A stretch of 64,000 nucleotides of DNA. It comes from Diphasiastrum complanatum. Taxonomy: Eukaryota > Streptophyta > Lycopodiopsida > Lycopodiales > Lycopodiaceae. Shown one piece after another: positions 59,168 through 64,000 of the stretch (its first letter is position 1; each line of letters opens with the position of its first letter). Below the pieces are notes generated by a model. It had not been told where the DNA came from. It worked only from the letters and a program-made list of their open reading frames with translations, and ran no database searches. A program made the translations under genes and the position numbers. The stretch lies in the NCBI GenBank assembly GCA_029204225.1, contig CM055098.1, forward strand, positions 53,819,436 to 53,883,435. Direction: 5' to 3'.

Positions 59168-60001
59168 ATGGCAAGTCTTGGGGAGAGTTTGCTGGGTGAA
59201 TCTAGCAAACTAGATGGCACAAACTACAGAGTGTGGAAGTTCAAGATAGCCAATATCTTGATGGATAAGAATTGCTGGGAGGTCATGACAGGTACAGAAC
59301 CTGTACCAACATCTGATCCTGAATTGAAGGACTACATGAACAGGAGACATAAAGCTCATAGGATAATCAATCTTTCTGTCAAGGACAATATTATTCCTCA
59401 CATTTGCAATGCAAGGGATGCAGCTGATGCTTGGACAATTCTGAAGTCTATGTTTGAAACAATGGATTCAGCCAAGCTGGTGTATTTGCAAAACAGGTTA
59501 CATACTCTCAAGATGGAAGCAGGTGCAACAATTGGTGATCATATTACAAAGGTCAAGGACCTATTGGATCAGCTTGCTTCAGTTGGAGAGAAAGTAAGTG
59601 ACAGGAGTATTGTTCCCATAGTCTTGAACAGCTTGTCATTCAACTATCAAGACTATGTGATGTCCCTTTCTGCTAGGGAGAAACTCCCAACCTTTGGGGA
59701 GTTATGTGGTCTTCTTTTACAGGAGGAGATGAGAAGGAAGAATCTTTCTGAAAGGGAAGATAATCCAGAGCTTGCATTTGCTTCTAAGAAGAAGCAAAAC
59801 TTTCAGAAGAAAGGCAAAGGCAAAAAGAAGAACTCAAAGCAAAGCTTGGAGCAGCAGGTGTCCAAGTTACAGGTTGGAGAGGAGTCAAGCACCAATTCCT
59901 CATCTACACCCAAGAGGAAGGGCAACTGCAACTATTGTGGTAAGTATGGGCATTTTGCTTTTGAATGCAGGAAGAAGCAAAGTGATCAGAAGAAACCCTA
60001 A
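59168..60001 (+). CDS. copia gag, 277 residues (element H)
   Basis: Gag forms the virus-like particle and packages the element RNA. The capsid-like N-terminus (SSKLDGTNYRVWKFKIANIL) is followed by KMEAGATIGDHITKVKDLLD and EKLPTFGELCGLLLQEEMRR, which match the UBN2-type gag family. A Lys-rich region and one CCHC knuckle CNYCGKYGHFAFEC (about residues 254-267) end the protein. The ORF is open from the first ATG after a 450-bp leader and stops at TAA 59999-60001. The protease frame is open one base back, so either a one-base deletion or a -1 frameshift separates gag and pol. Confidence 0.93.
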   Translation: MASLGESLLGESSKLDGTNYRVWKFKIANILMDKNCWEVMTGTEPVPTSDPELKDYMNRRHKAHRIINLSVKDNIIPHICNARDAADAWTILKSMFETMDSAKLVYLQNRLHTLKMEAGATIGDHITKVKDLLDQLASVGEKVSDRSIVPIVLNSLSFNYQDYVMSLSAREKLPTFGELCGLLLQEEMRRKNLSEREDNPELAFASKKKQNFQKKGKGKKKNSKQSLEQQVSKLQVGEESSTNSSSTPKRKGNCNYCGKYGHFAFECRKKQSDQKKP

Positions 60002-60531
60002 ACCAGCAGAGTCACTTTGTTGACAAAGTTGCAGAGGAGGAGCAATCTGGTGTGCTTGAGCTATTCACCGCAGCCCTATCATCTGAATCCACATTTGGTG
60101 GATGGTACATTGATTCTGGAGCCTCAAAGCACATGACACCTCATAGAGATTGGTTCAGCACCTATGAGGAGACAGAAGATAGCCAGCATGTTTGCCTTGG
60201 AGATAATTCTACACGTATGGTGAGGGGCAAAGGTACAGTTGCAATACAGCTATCATCAGGTGAGGTGAAGGAAATTAAAAGTGTGTTGCATGTACCAGGG
60301 TTGGCTAAGAACTTGTTATCTGTTGGTGCCATTACCAAACAGAACATGGTGATAGAGTTTAATGATTCTAAATGTTTGGTAAAAGATAAAGAGAAGAACT
60401 TCAAAGTGGTAGCCAAGGGAATGCAAGAAGGAGGTCTTTACAAGCTTTTCACAACCATTCCTAGCAAGAGGCCTTGTCTGCAAGAGATACTAATCGGGAC
60501 AAGCTTTGGCATGAGAGATATGGTCATTTGA
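60001..60531 (+). CDS. copia protease domain (element H, -1 frame from gag)
   Basis: The aspartic protease processes the polyprotein. The active site is YIDSGASKHMT at 60109-60140; downstream are VLHVPGLAKNLLSVGAITKQ and VIEFNDSKCLVKD. The open frame starts within the end of gag, with no ATG before 60052, so translation would need a frameshift. It closes at 60531, where integrase continues one base back. This looks like part of one gag-pol ORF cut by single-base changes. Confidence 0.87.
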   Translation, partial: NQQSHFVDKVAEEEQSGVLELFTAALSSESTFGGWYIDSGASKHMTPHRDWFSTYEETEDSQHVCLGDNSTRMVRGKGTVAIQLSSGEVKEIKSVLHVPGLAKNLLSVGAITKQNMVIEFNDSKCLVKDKEKNFKVVAKGMQEGGLYKLFTTIPSKRPCLQEILIGTSFGMRDMVI

Positions 60532-63317
60532 GTTACAAAAGTTTGCAAGTTTTGAACAGGCACAAAATGGTAGTAGATCTTCCTAGCATTAAGTCTTCTT
60601 CAGATACATGTGAGGCTTGTGCATTAGGGAAGCAACAGAGGAAAAAGTTTCCAAAGGAGAAAGCTACCAGGGCCAAGGGCATTCTTGAACTTGTGCATTC
60701 AGATTTATGTGGTCCCATGCAAGTCAAATCAGCAGGGGGGGCATACTATCTCATGACCTTCGTAGATGATTTCTCTCGGAAGGTATGGGTCTATTTTCTG
60801 AAACTGAAATCTGAAGCGTTCAAATACTTCAAACAGTGGAAAGCTATGGTGGAAAACCACACAAGAAAGAGGTTAAAGACTCTCAGGTCAGATAAGGGTG
60901 GTGAGTATATTTATGATGAGTTCAAAGATCTTTGCAAAGCATGTGGGATAAAGAGACAGTTTACTGCTCCACATACACCGCAGCAAAACGGCGTGGCTGA
61001 GCGGAAAAACAGGTCTATAGTTGAGTGTGCGAGGAGCATGCTCAAGGCAAAGGGGTTGCCAAATTCTTTTTGGGCAGAAGCGGTAGCAACTGCTGTTTTT
61101 CTATTGAATAGAAGTCCAACCAAAGCAGTTGAAGGAATCACGCCAGAAGAGGCATATAGTGGCAAGAAGCCCAAAGTGGGCAGCCTTCGAGTATTTGGGT
61201 GTACAACATATGCACATATACCAAAGGACTTGCGGAAGAAACTTGATGCAAAATCCGTAAAGTGTGTCTTTCTTGGGTATAGTGAAGGTGAGAAAGCTTA
61301 TGTGCTATATGATCTCGAAAACAGGAGGAAGATCCTAAGTCGAGATGTCATCTTTGATGAAGAGCATGCACCCAAGATACAGGAGCAGGAGAAGGAAGGA
61401 ATTACTGAGTTCATACCCTTGATTGATTCCACGGATGAGGATCCTAGTCAAGAGTCCTGTAAGCCTCAAGTGCAGGAGCAACAACAGGAAATCGAACCTA
61501 CTAGTTCGAGACCTCTTTTTGGCCAAGTACCAGAAGCAGAAGTTGGGGACAAACGGAAGACTAAAACAGTACCATGGGATACGTGGTCACCATCCACATC
61601 ACCTACTGCTAGGAAGAAGCTACCTAGGTGGTATTGGGAAACAATCAAAGAAGGTCAAATGATTGAAGAAGGAGAGAGCAGTGAACAGGGTGTCAGAAGA
61701 TCTCTTAGGTCTCATGAGAGACAAGAGACTAACTTTGCTCTTATGTCCACTATTCTGAATGCAGATGAGCCACAATTCTTTCACGAAGCCGTGAGAGAAA
61801 AGGTATGGCAACATGCCATGCAGGAGGAGTACGACTCCATTGTCAAGAATGACACATGGGAGCTCACTACATTGCCAGAAGGGAAGCAACCAATAGGTTG
61901 CAAGTGGGTCTATAAGACCAAGTTTCATGCCAATGGAACAGTGGACAAGTACAAGGCAAGGTTGGTGGCGAAAGGCTATGCTCAGCAAGAGGGGCTAGAC
62001 TATGATGAGACATTCGCACCTGTTGCTAAAATGACATCTATCAGGACCGTTTTGGCTATAGTCTCATATTTTGATTGGGATGTCCATCAAATGGATGTCA
62101 AGAGTGCCTTTCTTAATGGGCACCTACAGGAGGAGGTTTACATGGAACAACCGCAGAGATTTGAAATAACAGGCAAGGAGAATCTGGTTTGCAGGCTTAG
62201 GAAAGCCTTGTATGGGCTCAAACAGGCGCCAAGGGCTTGGTATAGCCGAATTGATGAGTACTTTGCAAGGCAAGGGTTTGAGAAGAGTAAGTCTGATTGC
62301 AATCTTTATGTCTTCAGGGAAGGAGAAGACTTTGTGGTTGTTGTGCTCTATGTGGATGATCTACTCATCACGGGAAGCAATAAGAAGCTTATTGCTTGTG
62401 TTAAGAAGAATCTTTCTAATGAGTTTGAAATGAAAGATTTGGGTTTGCTACACTATTGCCTAGGAGTTGAAGTTTGGAAAGGAAAGCGTTGTCTTTTTAT
62501 CTCACAGGCAAAGTATGCACAGAAATTATTGAAGAAGTTTAACATGCAAGAAAGCAAACCAATCAGCACACCCATGGATGCAAGCAACAAGCCATCAAAA
62601 GATGATGGTCCAGCATTTGCAGATGAGACGCTCTATCGTCAGTTAGTGGGCAGCCTGATTTACCTTACTACCACCAGGCCAGATATTGCTTATGCGGTTG
62701 GAATCGCAAGTCAATACATGTGTAAGCCTACCGAAGCACATTGGAAGGCAGCCAAGCGGATCCTACGATATGTGAGAGGGACAGTGACTTATGGGATTGG
62801 ATACACGGATGACGGGAACCTTCAGCTGGAAGGCTATTCAGATTCTGATTGGGCAGGTGATAGAGACGATCGGAGATCGACGACAGGCTATTGCTTCAGC
62901 CTAGGTTCAGGGGCTATATCGTGGTGCAGTAAGAAGCAGCCTACTATTGCTCTATCGTCTACCGAAGCTGAGTACAGGGCGACTACGAGGTCCGCCTGTG
63001 AAGCCATTTGGTTACGCCGTCTACTTGAGGACATGCAGATTGCTCAAGTAAGACCTACATTGTTACATTGTGAGAACCAAAGCTGCATTCAGCTTGCAAG
63101 GAATCCAGTCTATCATGCACGGACAAAACATATAGAGGTGGACCAGCATTTTATACGAGAGAAAGTGCACAGTGGGGAGATCGAGCTAGTTTATTGCGAC
63201 ACCAACGACCAGACAGCTGATATTTTTACTAAACCACTTAGTAAAGATAAGTTTGAAAAATTCAGAACTTTGTTGGGTGTCAGTTTGAATAAAATTGCCA
63301 TTAAGGGGGGGTGTTGA
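60465..63317 (+). CDS. copia integrase-RT-RNase H polyprotein (element H)
   Basis: This 950-codon frame is uninterrupted. Integrase has the HHCC finger (LWHERYGHLSYKS to CEACALGKQ), then LVHSDLCGPM, FVDDFSRKVW and HTPQQNGVAERKN (the DDE core), and SLRVFGCTTYAHIP. RT has CKWVYKTKFHANGTVDKYKA, AFLNGHLQEEVYMEQP and the catalytic YVDD at 62349-62360. RNase H has SDSDWAGDRDDRRSTTGYCF, LSSTEAEYRATT and ADIFTKPLSKDKFEKF. The stop TGA (63315-63317) lies inside the first six bases of the 3' LTR. No ATG begins the frame; a TAG at 60462 marks its upstream limit. Confidence 0.93.
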   Translation, partial: QEALSARDTNRDKLWHERYGHLSYKSLQVLNRHKMVVDLPSIKSSSDTCEACALGKQQRKKFPKEKATRAKGILELVHSDLCGPMQVKSAGGAYYLMTFVDDFSRKVWVYFLKLKSEAFKYFKQWKAMVENHTRKRLKTLRSDKGGEYIYDEFKDLCKACGIKRQFTAPHTPQQNGVAERKNRSIVECARSMLKAKGLPNSFWAEAVATAVFLLNRSPTKAVEGITPEEAYSGKKPKVGSLRVFGCTTYAHIPKDLRKKLDAKSVKCVFLGYSEGEKAYVLYDLENRRKILSRDVIFDEEHAPKIQEQEKEGITEFIPLIDSTDEDPSQESCKPQVQEQQQEIEPTSSRPLFGQVPEAEVGDKRKTKTVPWDTWSPSTSPTARKKLPRWYWETIKEGQMIEEGESSEQGVRRSLRSHERQETNFALMSTILNADEPQFFHEAVREKVWQHAMQEEYDSIVKNDTWELTTLPEGKQPIGCKWVYKTKFHANGTVDKYKARLVAKGYAQQEGLDYDETFAPVAKMTSIRTVLAIVSYFDWDVHQMDVKSAFLNGHLQEEVYMEQPQRFEITGKENLVCRLRKALYGLKQAPRAWYSRIDEYFARQGFEKSKSDCNLYVFREGEDFVVVVLYVDDLLITGSNKKLIACVKKNLSNEFEMKDLGLLHYCLGVEVWKGKRCLFISQAKYAQKLLKKFNMQESKPISTPMDASNKPSKDDGPAFADETLYRQLVGSLIYLTTTRPDIAYAVGIASQYMCKPTEAHWKAAKRILRYVRGTVTYGIGYTDDGNLQLEGYSDSDWAGDRDDRRSTTGYCFSLGSGAISWCSKKQPTIALSSTEAEYRATTRSACEAIWLRRLLEDMQIAQVRPTLLHCENQSCIQLARNPVYHARTKHIEVDQHFIREKVHSGEIELVYCDTNDQTADIFTKPLSKDKFEKFRTLLGVSLNKIAIKGGC
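63302..63311 (+). promoter_or_regulatory. polypurine tract of copia H
   Basis: TAAGGGGGGG immediately precedes the LTR start TGTTGAAG, the plus-strand primer position. Confidence 0.9.
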
Positions 63318-63713
63318 AGAGTAATGCCTATTTTACCCCTTTTTTTGGCTAAGCATTAGTTAAGTTGTACATAACTCATGGGGCATGTTTTAATTAAATG
63401 CATGACCCCCCCTTTTTGTTAAGTTATGTAAATTAGTGCAAGTGGCCCACTTGGCCAAGTAGCTCACTCCCATGGTTGACACCTAGACTTTCCATGCATG
63501 TAAAGGAGGTGCTTGCCTCACAAGGGATTTGGAGGACCCACGCCCTCCTCTCTCTTACTAGCAATTCATTTCTTCTTGAGACTTTTGAGTTTGTGAGATG
63601 CTCATGCAATTCTCCTTGTGTGTGATATTTCCATAGCCAAGTTTTCTTAAGCTTTCATAGTTGATCTAGCATCTGAGTTAAGATACTCCATAGCTAGGTC
63701 TTGTAATTCTTCA
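63312..63713 (+). repeat. 3' LTR of copia H (402 bp)
   Basis: It is a near-identical copy of 58299-58699, differing by a T-run indel and three transitions. It ends TTCTTCA and is followed by the GACAG duplication. Confidence 0.97.
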
Positions 63714-63801
63714 GACAGCTGGTAAAAAAGTTGAGCAAAAGAGCTTGCCATGGATGGTAAATCTCAACAAAAAAGATGTGAATGAATTACAAATGGAAAC
63801 A

Positions 63802-63975
63802 TCATAAATGTTGAACGACTATTTCTTGTGGATTGGATAGAAGAGCAAGAGTTACTGATGGACTTGGTTTATTCATTTGCTGAACAAGCTTTCTCGTCTC
63901 TTCTTTTGTTGATTCCATTGTTGGACTTGACTCACTTGTTCCAACTTGCTCTTCATTAAATCCACTTGACACCAT
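63802..63975 (-). CDS. small unrecognised ORF (57 codons)
   Basis: The ORF starts MVSSGFNEEQVGTSESS and ends VVQHL. It is Ser/Thr/Glu-rich in the first half and has no motif I know. It lies just right of the copia H target site and could be an exon of a gene extending beyond the window or chance. No ribosomal or splice evidence decides. Confidence 0.2.
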   Translation of the reverse strand: MVSSGFNEEQVGTSESSPTMESTKEETRKLVQQMNKPSPSVTLALLSNPQEIVVQHL

Positions 63976-64000
63976 TGTTTTGTATTTTCATTGTTGTGTT

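Larger units (their letters stand above)
58299..63713 (+). mobile_element. young near-complete Ty1/copia element H (5415 bp)
   Basis: Two LTRs (58299-58699 and 63312-63713) flank gag and pol. The 5-bp target duplication GACAG is perfect (58294-58298 and 63714-63718). The LTRs differ by three substitutions and one T-run indel, about 0.75 percent, so insertion is recent. Primer site and polypurine tract are intact. Gag-pol is split over three frames at two points, which may prevent autonomy. It is related to elements A and B at the protein level. Confidence 0.97.

Overview
The window is nuclear DNA of a land plant. It contains two host genes with GT-AG introns: a CK2 alpha catalytic-subunit gene, and a plant-type LOV/LOV (PAS/LOV, TLP1/LLP-like) blue-light receptor gene. 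The rest is dense with plant transposon lineages: Ty1/copia, Ty3/gypsy of Tat/Athila type with a tRNA-Asp-like primer site, an L1-type LINE and hAT. Long introns, nested LTR elements and many CT/GA microsatellites suggest a vascular plant with a large, repeat-rich genome. I cannot name the species from sequence alone.

Layout. Positions 1-7648 hold two degenerate copia copies of one family in opposite orientation; copy A (+) appears inserted into copy B (-). From 8781 to 18465 on the minus strand lie the first six coding exons of CK2 alpha. Its 3' exons are beyond the left edge, so the copia pair sits in a CK2 alpha intron or just 3' of the visible exons. The CK2 alpha introns contain LINE remnants, a 560-bp hAT-like MITE with perfect 8-bp target duplication, three near-perfect palindromes, a broken hAT transposase and a gypsy chromodomain scrap. 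Positions 18466-20602 are the CK2 alpha upstream region.

Positions 20603-46295 are a retrotransposon graveyard. It holds a Tat-type 5' LTR with primer site (+), copia fragments on both strands, scrambled Tat integrase and gag pieces, and a 10-kb Tat-type element on the minus strand (33760-43724) inserted in a copia integrase gene. That element carries a roughly 970-codon additional ORF region after pol. It ends abruptly in an eight-copy array of about 150-bp repeats, next to the tail and 3' LTR of another copia element.

From 48326 to 56610 (+) is a seven-exon LOV/LOV gene whose exons join in frame to 430 codons. Its 5-kb third intron holds tandem duplications and a solo LTR with perfect 5-bp target duplication. 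A fragment of 26S rRNA lies at 57985-58195. A young, nearly complete copia element (58299-63713; LTRs about 401 bp, GACAG target duplication, three substitutions between LTRs) closes the window. A short unrecognised minus-strand ORF follows.

The two host genes are functionally independent: a constitutive Ser/Thr kinase and a blue-light sensor reported to modulate ascorbate synthesis in other plants. The retroelements are mostly dead; only the 58299-63713 element looks recent.
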